A stretch of DNA of 64,000 bases from Rhodospirillales bacterium (GCA_016214125.1 JACRPC010000014.1:62001-126000), one strand, 5' to 3'. Shown: positions 34,263-44,886, numbered from the stretch's first letter. Program-made: numbers and translations. The notes: generated by a model from the letters alone, not told the origin.

Positions 34263-34548
34263 GACAATGAGGTTTCCCTTGCGCGCCATCGGCCTTTGGC
34301 TGGCCAAAGTCTTCGATCGTCTGGAACGGGCCGGCGAGTGCCGACGTGCCCACCAGCAACTCGCCAGCCTCGATGACCGCGGTTTGGCCGATTTGGGGAT
34401 GGGACGGTGCGAAATCGAACGGGCCGTCAACGGGCCCGAGCCCGAGCCCTTAGGTAATGTGCAGCCGCGACAGGGCTTCGGCCAGATCGTCGCCGAAATG
34501 CGTCCCCTTGCGGATCAGCGGCACCCGTGGCGGCAGGCCTTCGAGTGA
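34261..34548 (+). CDS. DUF1127-domain small protein
   Basis: A 95-aa frame whose middle is a DUF1127 domain (RRAHQQLASLDDRGLADLGMGRCEIERAV, about residues 28-56), an Arg-rich motif found in small alphaproteobacterial proteins, some linked to RNA turnover and phosphate or stress adaptation. It is longer than usual (often 50-70 aa); the tail after residue 60 runs 99 bp into the convergent pseudo-receiver gene and may be unconserved. ATG 34261 or 34267 could start; neither has a Shine-Dalgarno sequence, and the first lies in a LysR-type operator. It is divergent from the GcvA-like regulator, its probable controller. Confidence 0.7.
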   Translation: MTMRFPLRAIGLWLAKVFDRLERAGECRRAHQQLASLDDRGLADLGMGRCEIERAVNGPEPEPLGNVQPRQGFGQIVAEMRPLADQRHPWRQAFE

Positions 34549-35235
34549 GGGATGGCCCCAGGTGAAGCTGGTGAGCAGCGCCACCGGCAGATTGCGGGTG
34601 GCCGGCATCGCCGCCAGCGCGCACGCCAGATCGACGCCGGAGAGATCGTCGATCACCGCCGAGGCGATGACCAGATCGGGCCTGGTGCGGATCGCGGTCT
34701 CGAAGGCCTGGAAGGGCGAGCGCACGTTCGACACCCGGTAGCCGCAGGCCGCCAATTCGCGTTCGACGATGCGCCCCATCGCCTTGTCGGGCACCACAAG
34801 GAGAACCTCGACGTTGCTGATCTTGACGCTGGCGGGATCGAATTCGGCCACCTGGCGGGCCGGCAAAGTACGCACCAGCTTGGCGCTTTCCGCGGTGCTG
34901 ACCGGTGCCTCGCCCTCGAGCACCCGGCGAATCTGGTCGAGAAAGGCCTGGATGTCGTCGATCCGCCGCTCGTCAAGCTCCTTGAGGTCGGCCAGATACT
35001 CGCTCAGGCGATGGGCGATGATGGTGACCAGCGGCTGATCGAGGGTCGAGCCGCGGGTGGCGATGGTAAGCATGTCGCGCCGCAGACGGGCCAAGCCCTC
35101 CTCGACCTTGACGGTGCGCGAGCGCAGATTGCCAAGCAGTACGTCAAGAGCGGAAAGAATGTCTTGAACTTCTTCGAGGAATTCCGACTCGACCTGCCGG
35201 TCCATGACCTCGACGCTGCCGTCCGCCTCGCTCAT
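34450..35235 (-). CDS. Helical-domain plus degenerate receiver protein
   Basis: A 261-aa protein of two parts. Residues 15-110 are helical and resemble an Hpt-like four-helix bundle, but the HxxKG phosphorylation motif is missing (the equivalent helix reads RLRRDMLTIATRGS). Residues 142-258 form a CheY-like receiver (EVLLVVPDKAMGRIVERELAACGY, LPVALLTSF, PLIRKGTHFGDDL) in which the phospho-acceptor Asp is Ser192 (LVIASAVIDDLSG) and the first acidic pair is reduced to one Asp. It should therefore signal, if at all, without ordinary phosphotransfer. I do not recognise a named family. It is 88 bp downstream of bcp on the same strand's far side, transcribed alone. Confidence 0.75.
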   Translation of the reverse strand: MSEADGSVEVMDRQVESEFLEEVQDILSALDVLLGNLRSRTVKVEEGLARLRRDMLTIATRGSTLDQPLVTIIAHRLSEYLADLKELDERRIDDIQAFLDQIRRVLEGEAPVSTAESAKLVRTLPARQVAEFDPASVKISNVEVLLVVPDKAMGRIVERELAACGYRVSNVRSPFQAFETAIRTRPDLVIASAVIDDLSGVDLACALAAMPATRNLPVALLTSFTWGHPSLEGLPPRVPLIRKGTHFGDDLAEALSRLHIT

Positions 35236-35323
35236 GATTTTGCGCCCCCATAAATTGGAGGCGCATGATAATCCGTTTATAAATTTGCTGGCAACCCGTT
35301 AACAAATATCAAGGGCGAGGCGA

Positions 35324-35788
35324 TCAAAGATCGTTTAGCGCCGCCAGAATTTCGGCCTCGTGGCCCTCGACCTTGACCTTGCGCCAGACCTTGCGGACCA
35401 CGCCCTTGGCGTCGATGAGAAAGGTCGAGCGCTCGATGCCCAGGCTCTTCTTGCCGTAAAGCACTTTTTCCTTCCACACCCCATAGGACTTGCAAAGCTG
35501 GGCCTCGGGATCGGAGACCAGCGGGAATTCGAGACCGTATTTCTGCTTGAAGCGGGCGTGGCGCTCGGTGCTATCGCGCGAAACGCCGATCACCTGCGCC
35601 TTGGCCTTGGCGAATTTGGCCTTGTTTTCCTGGAAGGCGCAGGCCTCGCGGGTGCAGCCGGGCGTGTCGTCCTTGGGATAGAAATACAGCACGACCGGCC
35701 GACCCTTGAGGCCGGAAAGGGTGAGCGGCTTGCCATCGTCGGCCATCAAGGTGAAATCGGGGGCGGGCGAACCGGCGGCAAGGGTCAT
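35324..35788 (-). CDS. bcp: Thioredoxin-dependent peroxiredoxin (BCP/PrxQ)
   Basis: A 154-aa BCP/PrxQ peroxiredoxin that reduces hydroperoxides with thioredoxin. The active site YPKDDTPGCTREAC has peroxidatic Cys45 and resolving Cys50, the typical atypical 2-Cys arrangement within one helix. The start ATG 35788 overlaps the glnE stop (ATGA), and it gives the normal family N-terminus; an upstream in-frame ATG inside glnE is unlikely. Length and motifs are complete. Confidence 0.95.
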   Translation of the reverse strand: MTLAAGSPAPDFTLMADDGKPLTLSGLKGRPVVLYFYPKDDTPGCTREACAFQENKAKFAKAKAQVIGVSRDSTERHARFKQKYGLEFPLVSDPEAQLCKSYGVWKEKVLYGKKSLGIERSTFLIDAKGVVRKVWRKVKVEGHEAEILAALNDL

Positions 35789-38763
35789 GCGGAATCTCCG
35801 GGTTGCAAGGCCGCGGCCGGGGCATCGATCAACGCCTCGTACCATCCCCGCACGCGCTGGGCCGTTTCTTCCATCTGGTGCTTGAGGCCGTCGAAATCAA
35901 CCGCGCCGGCGCCGCGCGCCAGGCAGGCCTTCAAGCCCTGGGCGGCGGTTTCCTCGCGGAAATTGACATCGACGGTCACCCGGAGCATCGCCTGCACCGC
36001 CGACCACAGACGAAAGGCGGCCTGCAGATCCTGCGCCGCCGCCGCCTCCAGCTTTCCCGCCCGCGCCAAATTGGCGAGCGCGTCGCCGGTGTTGGCCGAC
36101 AGCACCGAGGGATCGGCGTGGGCTTCGCGCAGCATCAGATACTGGGCGATGAATTCGAGATCGACCAGACCGCCCCCTCGATGCTTGATGTCCCAGAACG
36201 AACGGCCGGGATGCTCCTTCGCCATCCGCTTGCGCATGTCGGCCACGTCACGCAACAGCGCCTGGGGATCGCGCGCCCGGCCCAACGCCGCTTTGATCGC
36301 CGCCTCCACCTTGTCCCGCAAGGGGCCGGGTGGCGTAATCACCCGAGCGCGGGTGAGGGCTTGGTACTCCCAGGTCCAGGCCGATTCCGCGTGATAGCGG
36401 GCGAAGGATTCCAGGCTGACCGCCAGGGGCCCGGCGCGGCCCGAGGGCCTAAGCCGCATGTCGACCTCGTACAGGCAGCCCTCGGGTGTGAGCGCGGTGA
36501 GCGCGTTCATCAGCCTTTGCGTGAGGCGGCCGTAATAGGTGGACGGCGCAAGCGGGCGCGCGCCATCCGACTGCTCGGCCTCGGGCGGCGTTTCGTAGAC
36601 CAAGATGAGATCGAGATCGGAGGTGGCGGTCATCTCGACGCCGCCCATCTTGCCCAGCGCCAGCACCGCCAGTTCGGAGCCCGGGAAGCCGCCATGCGCG
36701 CGGACCTGTTCGGCCTCGACCAGCGGCACGAGGCGCGCCAACGCGACATCGGCCAGGGCGGTGAAAGCCCCGGCGCTGGCCAGGGCGTCGAGACGCCCCT
36801 TCAAGGTGAGAACCCCCACCCGGAATTTCTGATCGTTGGTCCAGCGGCGCAGCCGATCGAGCGATTCCTCGAAGCCGGTTTCGTGGGCAAGCAGGCCGTC
36901 CAATTCCTCGGCCCATTGCGCCGCCGGCGGCGGCGGCTCGAAAAAGCTTTGCGAAAGCACGCTGTCGAGAAGAGCGGTGTGGCGGGCCAACTGCTCGGCC
37001 AGCCGGGGCGCGTTGCCCATGATCTCGACCAGAAGATCGAGCAGCGAGGGGTTGTTGGCGAACAGCGAGAACAATTGCACCCCGGCCGGCAGACGGGCCA
37101 GGAAATCGTCGAGCTTGACGAAGGCGGCGTCGGGATTGTCGGTGCGGGCCAGCGCCGCCAGAAGCGCCGGCGTCAGTTCGGTCAGCAGCTCGCGCGCCCG
37201 GGTCGAGCGGGTGGCGCGGATGCGGCCATGATGCCAACCGCGAATGGTCGAACAAACCGCCTCGGCGTTGGCGAAACCCATGCGCGTCAGCGTGGCCAGA
37301 GTCTCGGGATCGTTCTCGATGCCGGTGAAGATCAGGCTGCCGTCGGCGCTGCCCAAATCGGGCGCGTCCTCGAACAGGCGGGCGTAATGGCCCTCGACGC
37401 GGCCGAGATGGCCGAGCAGCGTTTCGCGGAAGGTGTCGGGATTGTCGCATCCCAGGAAGACCGCCAGCTCGTTCAGCTTTTCGGGTTCCGCCGGCAAGGT
37501 CTGGGTCTGGGCGTCCTCGATCATCTGCAAACGGTGTTCGAGCGTGCGCAGGAAGCGGTAGCTGTCCTGGAGATCGCGCTTGGCCTCAAGCGACACCTGG
37601 CCCGCATCGGCCAGCGCATCGAGCGCCGCGCAGGTGCCCGACCGGCGCAACGCCGGCACGCGCCCGCCCCAGATCAATTGCTGGGTCTGGGCAAAGAACT
37701 CGATTTCGCGGATGCCGCCCCGGCCCAGCTTGATGTTGTGGCCCTCGACGGCGATGCGGGCGCCGCCACGATGGGCGTTGATCTGGCGTTTGATCGAATG
37801 GATATCCTGAATGGCGGCGAAATCGAGATTGCGCCGCCAGACGAACGGGCGAAGCGTCTTCAGGAATCCCTCGCCCGCCATCCGGTCGCCGGCCACCGCA
37901 CGGGCCTTGATCATGGCGGCGCGTTCCCAGTTCTGGCCGAAGGCCTCGTAATAGGTCTCGGCGGCCGCCAAGGCGATCGCCAAGGGCGTCGAACCCGGAT
38001 CGGGCCGCAGACGCAGATCGGTACGAAAGACATAGCCCTCGGCGGTGCGCTCCTCAAGCAGCTTCACCAGATTGCGCGCCAAGCGAACCATGAAGCCGCC
38101 GAGACTGCCCGATCCCCGGTAGGCCAGCTTCTCTTCGTCGTAAAGGACAATGAGATCGATGTCGCTTGAATAATTAAGCTCGCGGGCGCCGAGCTTGCCC
38201 ATGCCGATGATGATGACGCCGCTGTCGCGGCCCGGATCATCGGAATGGACAAGCGCCAGATCACCCGTCTGCTGCGCCTGACGCAGCAGATGGCCAAGCG
38301 CCAGATCGACGGCACGGTCGGCGAATTCCGACAGCGCGCCGGTCACCCGCTCGAGATCCCACGCCTGCGCCAGATCGGCCAGCGCGATCAACAAGGCCGC
38401 CTGACGTTTGGCGCGGCGCAGGCCGCCGGCCACCACCGAGCCGTCATTCTCGGCCGACAGAGTGGCCGATGTGACGGTGAGAAGATCCAGCCAGGCCTCG
38501 TCGGGGCCACGTTGCGCCAGATCGGCCAAGAGCGCCGGCTCGCGCACCAAGGCGTTGGCAAGGAAGGGCGAATTGCCGAACACGGCATCGAGCAACGCCT
38601 TGCCGGGAGAACTGGCGGCAAAGCCGCGAAGATAGGTTGCCAGCTCGGCATCCTCGATGCCGTCGAGACATTCCGTCCAATCCTCATAGCCATGGACCAA
38701 GCGATCGGCGCGAGCCGGCTTGGGCAGGCTGGAAATTTCGGCCAGAAGGGGCAAATGTTCCAT
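35785..38763 (-). CDS. glnE: Bifunctional glutamine synthetase adenylyltransferase/deadenylase
   Basis: A 992-aa GlnE, which adds and removes AMP on glutamine synthetase in response to PII and glutamine. Two nucleotidyltransferase domains are clear: N-terminal deadenylase with GKLGARELNYSSDIDLIVLY (about residues 190-210) and C-terminal adenylylase with GKMGGVEMTATSDLDLILVY (about 700-720), each followed by a helical GlnE domain (RGGIREIEFFAQ; RGGGLVDLEFIAQ). ATG 38763 is preferred; a TTG two codons upstream is possible. It is divergent from the YhdP-like gene and coupled to bcp. Confidence 0.95.
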   Translation of the reverse strand: MEHLPLLAEISSLPKPARADRLVHGYEDWTECLDGIEDAELATYLRGFAASSPGKALLDAVFGNSPFLANALVREPALLADLAQRGPDEAWLDLLTVTSATLSAENDGSVVAGGLRRAKRQAALLIALADLAQAWDLERVTGALSEFADRAVDLALGHLLRQAQQTGDLALVHSDDPGRDSGVIIIGMGKLGARELNYSSDIDLIVLYDEEKLAYRGSGSLGGFMVRLARNLVKLLEERTAEGYVFRTDLRLRPDPGSTPLAIALAAAETYYEAFGQNWERAAMIKARAVAGDRMAGEGFLKTLRPFVWRRNLDFAAIQDIHSIKRQINAHRGGARIAVEGHNIKLGRGGIREIEFFAQTQQLIWGGRVPALRRSGTCAALDALADAGQVSLEAKRDLQDSYRFLRTLEHRLQMIEDAQTQTLPAEPEKLNELAVFLGCDNPDTFRETLLGHLGRVEGHYARLFEDAPDLGSADGSLIFTGIENDPETLATLTRMGFANAEAVCSTIRGWHHGRIRATRSTRARELLTELTPALLAALARTDNPDAAFVKLDDFLARLPAGVQLFSLFANNPSLLDLLVEIMGNAPRLAEQLARHTALLDSVLSQSFFEPPPPAAQWAEELDGLLAHETGFEESLDRLRRWTNDQKFRVGVLTLKGRLDALASAGAFTALADVALARLVPLVEAEQVRAHGGFPGSELAVLALGKMGGVEMTATSDLDLILVYETPPEAEQSDGARPLAPSTYYGRLTQRLMNALTALTPEGCLYEVDMRLRPSGRAGPLAVSLESFARYHAESAWTWEYQALTRARVITPPGPLRDKVEAAIKAALGRARDPQALLRDVADMRKRMAKEHPGRSFWDIKHRGGGLVDLEFIAQYLMLREAHADPSVLSANTGDALANLARAGKLEAAAAQDLQAAFRLWSAVQAMLRVTVDVNFREETAAQGLKACLARGAGAVDFDGLKHQMEETAQRVRGWYEALIDAPAAALQPGDSA

Positions 38764-38831
38764 TTTCAAAGCCGCGCTTTTCCCGCAGACTGCGCGAAGC
38801 GGGGGGAAGGGTCAAGACAGGGAACGGACGC

Positions 38832-41800
38832 GTGGTTCACGGCACGGTGCGAGGGTTGTTCCAGCTAATCGGGGCGATGTTCCTGATCGTGCTGGTGGCG
38901 GTGCCGTTTTTGGTGTGGCGGCTGAGCGAAGGGCCGCTGAGCCTTTCGGTTCTTACGCCCTATATCGAAGAGGCCTTGCGGGCGCCGGACGGGTCCTTCG
39001 CCGTCAAGCTCGACGACACCGTGCTCTCCCTGGCCGGGCGCGAGCGTATACTCGACATTCGCGCCAAAGGCGTGCGGGCGCTGGGTCCGGACGGACGCCT
39101 GGTGGCGGCGGTGCCGGAAATCTCGGTGTCCTTAAGCGCGCGGGCGCTGCTGGGCGGCGTGGTCGGCGTGCGCGCGGTGCGCATCTGGCGCCCCAGCCTG
39201 AGCTTGATCCGCGAGACCAACGGTCGCATCGACATCGGCGTGACGGCCCGCGACGAAGCGGCGACCGCCGAACGCAACGTCGTCATCGAACGTCTCTTGG
39301 CCGAACTGTTGGGGCCGCCCGATTCCACGCGGCCGAGCGGCGCCCTCAATCAGGTCGAGGTGCGTGATGCCCGAATCACTCTGATCGACCGCAAGACCAG
39401 CGTCACCTGGCACGCGCCGGCCGCCGATCTCGAACTGCATCGCGATCCCGAAGGCATCGCCGGCGGCGGCACGCTGCTCTTGGAACTCGACGGGGTCACC
39501 GCCGGCCTGGCGGTCCAGGGACGCTATCGCGCCTCGGCGCGGGTCGCCGATCTGGTGGCGAATTTCGCCGAAATCGATCCCGGCAAGATCGCCCGCCGCC
39601 TGCCCGAACTCGACATGCTCGCCGCCATCGACATGCCCCTGGGCGGGATGGTCAACCTTGTCTACGACTTCACCCACGGCGTCGAACGGGTGGCGTTCGA
39701 ACTGACCGGCGGCAAGGGTCGCCTCAAGCTGCCCAAACCGATCGCCGCCGACTACGCGGTCAGCAGCCTGTTTCTCAAGGGCACGATCGAAAGGTCGTTC
39801 ACCCGTCTGGCGATCGAGGAGTTCTTTGTCGATTTGGGCGGTCCCACCGCGCAAATCCAGGCGCTGGCTGACGGATTGGGCGGGCCTCTCCGTCTGGCGG
39901 TGGAGGCCCGCGCCCAAAAGGTGCCCGCCAATTCGCTGCGCCATCTTTGGCCGGCCACGCTTGCCGCCGACCCTCGGTCCTGGGTGGCCTTCAACCTGAC
40001 CGATGGTATCGTGCACGAGGCCAACGTCCGTTTCACCACCCGCACCGACGACAAGGGCAAGACCGAGCTTGTCTCCCTCTCCGGCGGCGGCACCGTCGAA
40101 AACATCACCGTCGATTACCTGCCGCCGATGCCGAAGGTGCGGGGCGCCGCCGCCAAACTGACCTTCGATCCCAAATTCATCCGCTTGGACATCACCGACG
40201 GACGGATTCACGATCTGCGCGCCAAATCGGGGACGCTGATCTTCACCGGCTTTGAGACGCAGGACTTTGTCGCCGCCCTCGATCTCGATATCGAAGGGCC
40301 GTTTGCCGACGCCCTCAGGGTTCTGGAGTCAAAGCCCCTGGAATTTTCCCAAGCGATCGGCATTCGGCCGGAAACCGCCAAGGGTCAGGCGCGCACCCGG
40401 CTTAAGATCGATTTTCCGGTCGAGAAGGCCCTGAAGCCCAAGCAGGTGAAGGTGCTGGCGACCTCGCATCTGACCGGAGTCGCCCTGCCCAAGGTCCTGT
40501 TCGGCATGGATGTCGCCGAGGGCGAGCTCGATCTTCGGGTCGACGCCGCGACCATGGATGCGCGCGGCACCATTCGTTTGGGCACCATCGCAGCCGACAT
40601 CGATTGGCATGAAGCGTTCCAACCCGCACCCGGCACCCCGAAAAGCCGTTACCGCTTAAGCGGCGCCGTCGACGCGCAGGGACGCAAGGAGTTGGGCCTG
40701 TCCGGTCCGCCTTTCGATCCGCCCTATCTCGAAGGTCCGGTTGGCACCGACGTCATGGTATCGCTCAACGCCGAGGGCAAGGGCGAGGCGGCGGTCAAGC
40801 TCGATCTTACGGCCGCCGCGATGGCGCTGCCGCCCTTCGCCTGGACCAAGAAGGCGGGAGCCGGCGGCGCGGCCGACGTCACCTTGACCGTCGGCCTCAA
40901 AGGCGTTGCCGCCTTGCCGCGCATCCGTGTCCGGGCCGAAGGATTGGATGCGCGCGGGAGCGCCGCCTTTGCCCGCGAAGGCGGCCCTTTGAGCCGAATC
41001 GATTTTTTCCGCTTCCGGCTGGACCGCGCCGATTTGGAAGGCAGCCTGACGGTGGTCGAGGACGGTGGCTTGGCGGTCGAGGCCAAGGGCAAGAGTTTCG
41101 ATCTCCAGCGCCTGATCGAAGACAAATCGGACCCATCGGCCAAGCCGCTGCCCCTTCGGGTGGCGCTCGACGTCGAGCGGTTGTGGATTTCCGAGAAGGG
41201 CGGACTCGACCGGGTCAAAGGCGCCATGCGCCGTCAGGGCGAACGCTGGACCGACGTCGATCTCAAGGCCGAAGTCGATGGCGGCAAGCCTTTCACCTTC
41301 ACCATTCGGCCCGAGGGCAAGGGCCGGACCTTGTCCGTCGCCTCGCCCGACGCCGGTGCGGCGCTGCGCAGCCTGGCGCTTTACGAGAACATGGTCGGGG
41401 GTACGCTGGCGCTTGATGGGAAATTCGACGATGCCAAGCCCGACCGCCCCCTTGCCGGCACGCTTCGCATCGAGGATTACCATGTGATCCGCGCGCCGGT
41501 TCTCACCCGGCTGCTCACCGTGGCGGCGCTCACCGGCATCGTCGATCTCTTGAGCGGCCAGGGGGTCGGCTTTTCCAAGCTGGAAGCGCCCTTCGTGATG
41601 GCCGCCAACAAGATCACGGTGCGCGACATGCGCACCGCCGGCTTGGCGCTGGGGCTGACCGCCAAGGGCAACATCGACCTTGCCGCCGACCAATTGGCGC
41701 TGGAGGGCACCATCGTGCCGGCCTATCTGGTCAACAGCCTGCTCGGCAACATTCCCGTGCTGGGCAACATCTTCACGGGGGGCGACAAAGGCGGCGGGCT

Positions 41801-41960
41801 TCTGGCCTTCACCTACACGATGAAGGGACCGGTCGACGATCCCTCGGTCTCCGTCAATCCCTTGGCCGCATTGGCGCCGGGATTCCTGCGCAATCTGTTC
41901 GGCATTTTCGATACGCCGCCGCCCGACGCCGCCCCCGCGCCGCCTAAGCCACCCGGATGA
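38832..41960 (+). CDS. YhdP-type AsmA-family envelope protein
   Basis: A 1042-aa protein of the AsmA/YhdP (DUF3971) group, long periplasmic bridges implicated in phospholipid transport to the outer membrane. There is one N-terminal membrane helix (residues about 13-35, [21 protein letters not shown]), then a very long beta-rich periplasmic region, with the conserved DUF3971-like part near 300-500 and the AsmA-like C-terminal part ending in [20 protein letters not shown] and [23 protein letters not shown], then a Pro/Ala tail. GTG 38832 with GGGAACGG upstream is the most likely start, since earlier codons overlap glnE's promoter. The end overlaps tyrS by 17 bp. Confidence 0.85.
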   Translation: MVHGTVRGLFQLIGAMFLIVLVAVPFLVWRLSEGPLSLSVLTPYIEEALRAPDGSFAVKLDDTVLSLAGRERILDIRAKGVRALGPDGRLVAAVPEISVSLSARALLGGVVGVRAVRIWRPSLSLIRETNGRIDIGVTARDEAATAERNVVIERLLAELLGPPDSTRPSGALNQVEVRDARITLIDRKTSVTWHAPAADLELHRDPEGIAGGGTLLLELDGVTAGLAVQGRYRASARVADLVANFAEIDPGKIARRLPELDMLAAIDMPLGGMVNLVYDFTHGVERVAFELTGGKGRLKLPKPIAADYAVSSLFLKGTIERSFTRLAIEEFFVDLGGPTAQIQALADGLGGPLRLAVEARAQKVPANSLRHLWPATLAADPRSWVAFNLTDGIVHEANVRFTTRTDDKGKTELVSLSGGGTVENITVDYLPPMPKVRGAAAKLTFDPKFIRLDITDGRIHDLRAKSGTLIFTGFETQDFVAALDLDIEGPFADALRVLESKPLEFSQAIGIRPETAKGQARTRLKIDFPVEKALKPKQVKVLATSHLTGVALPKVLFGMDVAEGELDLRVDAATMDARGTIRLGTIAADIDWHEAFQPAPGTPKSRYRLSGAVDAQGRKELGLSGPPFDPPYLEGPVGTDVMVSLNAEGKGEAAVKLDLTAAAMALPPFAWTKKAGAGGAADVTLTVGLKGVAALPRIRVRAEGLDARGSAAFAREGGPLSRIDFFRFRLDRADLEGSLTVVEDGGLAVEAKGKSFDLQRLIEDKSDPSAKPLPLRVALDVERLWISEKGGLDRVKGAMRRQGERWTDVDLKAEVDGGKPFTFTIRPEGKGRTLSVASPDAGAALRSLALYENMVGGTLALDGKFDDAKPDRPLAGTLRIEDYHVIRAPVLTRLLTVAALTGIVDLLSGQGVGFSKLEAPFVMAANKITVRDMRTAGLALGLTAKGNIDLAADQLALEGTIVPAYLVNSLLGNIPVLGNIFTGGDKGGGLLAFTYTMKGPVDDPSVSVNPLAALAPGFLRNLFGIFDTPPPDAAPAPPKPPG

Positions 41961-43194
41961 GGGCGTGGCGCTTCTTGCCGGCGGAAATCTTGCCCTGGCC
42001 GCCCGGCAGATCCTTGATCGTCAAGGGATAGTGCTCGTCGTCGATGGTGCGGTCGTTGAGCTTGGCGCCGCCGCCCTTGATCAGCCGGCGCGCCCCGCCG
42101 TTGGAGGCGGCCAGACCCGCCCGGCGGATTACCTCGTAAAGCGCGACGCCGGCGTCGATCTCGGCCTGGCTGACGGTGGCGACCGGCAGATCGTCGCCAG
42201 CCCCACCTTCCGTAAAGGTTTTGTACGCGGTCGTCGCGGAAGCATGTGCTGCTTCGTCGCCATGGGCCAGCTTGGTCGCTTCGTTGGCGAGGATCTTCTT
42301 GGCCTCGTTGATCTCGGCTCCGCCCAGCGCCTCCAGCCGGGCGATCTCGTCCAAGGGCAGTTCGGTGAACAGCTTGAGGAACCGGCCGACATCGGCGTCT
42401 TCGGTGTTGCGCCAGAACTGCCAAAAATCGTAGGGCGACATCTTGTCGGCGTTGAGCCAGACCGCGCCCTGGGCGGTCTTGCCCATCTTGGCGCCCGAGG
42501 CGGTGGTGATGAGCGGCGTGGTCAGCCCGAACAGCTCGAGATTATCGACGCGCCGGCCCAGCTCGACCCCGTTGACGATGTTGCCCCACTGATCCGAGCC
42601 GCCCATTTGCAGGTGGCACGCATAGCGGCGCGCCAGCTCGAGGAAATCGTAGGCCTGGAGGATCATGTAGTTGAATTCGAGGAAGGTGAGCGGCTGCTCG
42701 CGCTCAAGCCGCATCTTCACCGAATCGAAGGTGAGCATGCGGTTGACCGTGAAATGACGGCCAAAATCGCGCAAGAAGGCTATGTAGGCCAGTCCGTCCA
42801 ACCAGTCGGCGTTGTTGGGCATCACGGCATCGGTGGCGCCGTTGCCGAAATCCATGTAGCGCGAGAAGACGCCCTTGATGCCCTTCATGTTCTCGGCGAT
42901 GTCGGCGTCGGTGAGCAGCTTGCGGCTTTCGTCCTTGCCCGAGGGATCGCCCACCTTGGTGGTGCCGCCACCCATCAGCACGATCGGCTTGTGGCCGGTC
43001 TTCTGCAAGAGACGCAAGAGCATGATCGAGACCAGCGAGCCGACATGCAGGCTGGGCGCCGTGCAATCGAAGCCGATATAGGCCGGCAGCACGCCCCGCA
43101 TCATCCGCGCGTCCAAGGCGGCGAAATCGGTGCATTGATGCACATAGCCGCGCGCCAGCGCCTGGTTGAGGAAATCGGAGCGATAGGTGGTCAT
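41944..43194 (-). CDS. tyrS: Tyrosyl-tRNA synthetase
   Basis: A 416-aa class I synthetase that charges tRNA-Tyr. The HIGH motif appears as PSLHVGSL (about residue 50) and KMSKS as GAKMGKTA (about 240); the Tyr-pocket segments [15 protein letters not shown] and [13 protein letters not shown] are present, and an S4 RNA-binding domain closes the protein ([29 protein letters not shown]). Complete, with the start at 43194 in an 80-bp divergent gap with anmK. Confidence 0.97.
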   Translation of the reverse strand: MTTYRSDFLNQALARGYVHQCTDFAALDARMMRGVLPAYIGFDCTAPSLHVGSLVSIMLLRLLQKTGHKPIVLMGGGTTKVGDPSGKDESRKLLTDADIAENMKGIKGVFSRYMDFGNGATDAVMPNNADWLDGLAYIAFLRDFGRHFTVNRMLTFDSVKMRLEREQPLTFLEFNYMILQAYDFLELARRYACHLQMGGSDQWGNIVNGVELGRRVDNLELFGLTTPLITTASGAKMGKTAQGAVWLNADKMSPYDFWQFWRNTEDADVGRFLKLFTELPLDEIARLEALGGAEINEAKKILANEATKLAHGDEAAHASATTAYKTFTEGGAGDDLPVATVSQAEIDAGVALYEVIRRAGLAASNGGARRLIKGGGAKLNDRTIDDEHYPLTIKDLPGGQGKISAGKKRHALIRVA

Positions 43195-43274
43195 GACCGC
43201 GAACCCGCTTGCATTTCGGACCGCGCGCTCTTAGCACAAAGAGACGGGCACGACAACGCGCCCAAGGGCGATGA

Positions 43275-44366
43275 ATGGGTATTCGGGCGATGCGGGTCAT
43301 CGGATTGATGAGCGGAACGTCGCTGGACGGCATCGATGCCGCCCGGATCGACACCGATGGCGAAACGATCCAGGCCTTCGGCCCCAGCTTGACCCTGCCC
43401 TATGACGAGGATTTCCGCGACCGCCTGCGCGCCATTCTGGGCGGCGTGGGGCCGGTGGCCGAGGTCGAGCGCGATCTTACCCTTCGCCACGCCCAGGCGG
43501 TGCGCGCCTTGTTGGCCGAGAGCGGCGGCACGGTCGATCTGGTCGGATTCCACGGCCAAACCATCCTGCATCGGCCCCAGGAACGGCGCACTTGGCAGAT
43601 CGGCGATGGCGCGCTTCTGGCCCGAGAGTTGGGAATCGACGTGGTGGCGGATTTCCGCCAGGCCGATGTGGCCGCCGGCGGCCAAGGTGCGCCCTTGGTG
43701 CCGCTCTATCACGCCGCGCTGGCCTGTAATCTCGACAAGCCCTTGGCCGTGCTCAATATCGGCGGCGTCGCCAACCTCACCTATCTGGGCTCCGACGGGT
43801 CGATCCTGGCCTTCGATACCGGCCCCGGCAACGCGCTTCTTGATGATTGGATGCTGGCGCAAACCGGCCAGCCCTTCGACCAAGACGGCCGACTGGCAAG
43901 TTCCGGAATTGTCGATGCCCAAGCACTCGACCGTTTTGCCGCCCACCCCTATTTCGCCCAACCGGGACCGAAATCGCTCGACCGCGACGAATTCGCCCAA
44001 TTGGCCGGCTCGCTGGTGGCCGGAAAGAATCCCGCTGACGGCGCCGCCACCCTGGCGGCCTTGACCATCAAGGCGGTGGCGCTTGCTCTTCGCCATCTGC
44101 CCGAACGACCACGGCGCTGGGTGGTTTGCGGCGGCGGGCGGCGAAATCCCTTCCTGATGGCGGGTTTGGAAACGAAATTGGGAATCCCGGTCGAGCCGGT
44201 CGAGCGCCAAGGCTGGGATGGCGACGCGCTGGAGGCGCAAGCCTTTGGATTTCTTGCTGTTAGGGCGCTCAAAGGCCTGCCGTTGACGCTCCCCACCACT
44301 ACCGGCGCGCCGGGGCCGATGACGGGAGGGCGGGTTGTGCGGGCGGGTAGGAAAACGGGTAGCTGA
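43275..44366 (+). CDS. anmK: Anhydro-N-acetylmuramic acid kinase
   Basis: A 363-aa kinase that phosphorylates anhydroMurNAc during cell-wall recycling, giving MurNAc-6-phosphate. Family motifs: GLMSGTSLDGIDAARID, VGFHGQTILHRP, DFRQADVAAGGQGAPLVP, LNIGGVANLTYL, FDTGPGNALLDDW and VCGGGRRNPFL. Two starts are possible, ATG 43275 (AAGGG upstream) or ATG 43290, which begins the conserved part. It is divergent from tyrS, a pairing seen often in alphaproteobacteria. Confidence 0.95.
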   Translation: MGIRAMRVIGLMSGTSLDGIDAARIDTDGETIQAFGPSLTLPYDEDFRDRLRAILGGVGPVAEVERDLTLRHAQAVRALLAESGGTVDLVGFHGQTILHRPQERRTWQIGDGALLARELGIDVVADFRQADVAAGGQGAPLVPLYHAALACNLDKPLAVLNIGGVANLTYLGSDGSILAFDTGPGNALLDDWMLAQTGQPFDQDGRLASSGIVDAQALDRFAAHPYFAQPGPKSLDRDEFAQLAGSLVAGKNPADGAATLAALTIKAVALALRHLPERPRRWVVCGGGRRNPFLMAGLETKLGIPVEPVERQGWDGDALEAQAFGFLAVRALKGLPLTLPTTTGAPGPMTGGRVVRAGRKTGS

Positions 44367-44368
44367 AA

Positions 44369-44386
44369 CCACCTGAATTCGGGTGG
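44369..44386. promoter_or_regulatory. 18-bp near-palindrome before the sdh promoter
   Basis: CCACC-T-GAATTC-G-GGTGG is symmetrical except for one base pair. It lies 8 bp upstream of the sdh -35 box and 2 bp after the anmK stop, so it could be an operator for sdh or a weak anmK terminator; no U-tract follows. Confidence 0.35.
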
Positions 44387-44394
44387 GGAGCGCG

Positions 44395-44423
44395 TTGACA
44401 GCACCGCCCCGAGGCGCTAAACC
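44395..44423 (+). promoter_or_regulatory. Sigma-70-like promoter of sdhCDAB
   Basis: TTGACA (44395-44400), 17 bases, TAAACC (44418-44423). The start is near 44430, with a leader of about 55 nt. Confidence 0.6.
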
Positions 44424-44485
44424 AGCGCTGCACCGCCGAAGAGCCCTGTTCGACCGGCGAATTTCCATCGTCCGAGGCCCGCGCC

Positions 44486-44869
44486 ATGACCGCACCCAAC
44501 CGGCCGCTTTCGCCCCATCTGTCGATTTACCGCCCGCAGCTCACCACATTCCTGTCGATCACCCACCGGATGACCGGTGTGGCCCTGGCGGTGGGCACGC
44601 TTTTGCTGGCCTGGTGGCTGGGCGCCGCCGCCTATGGCCCCGAGGCCTATGCCCGCGCCCAAGGCTTCCTGGGCTCCATACTGGGCCGGCTGTTGCTGCT
44701 GGGCTGGACCTTCGCCCTTTTCTATCATCTGTGCAACGGCATCCGCCATCTGGCTTGGGATGCCGGCAAGAACTTCGAGATCAAGAAGATCTATTCCACC
44801 GGCTACATGGTCCTCGTCGCCGCGATCGCGCTGACCGCGATCGCCTGGGCGGTGGGCCTGACCCGCTAG
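44486..44869 (+). CDS. sdhC: Succinate dehydrogenase cytochrome b556 subunit
   Basis: A 127-aa membrane anchor of complex II, binding haem b and quinone with SdhD. Family motif RPLSPHLSIYRPQ at the N-terminus with SITHRMTGVAL, three membrane helices, and the haem-ligand segment FYHLCNGIRHLAWD. It is the first gene of the sdhCDAB operon. Confidence 0.96.
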   Translation: MTAPNRPLSPHLSIYRPQLTTFLSITHRMTGVALAVGTLLLAWWLGAAAYGPEAYARAQGFLGSILGRLLLLGWTFALFYHLCNGIRHLAWDAGKNFEIKKIYSTGYMVLVAAIALTAIAWAVGLTR

Positions 44870-44886
44870 GAAGGGGGTATCCAAGG

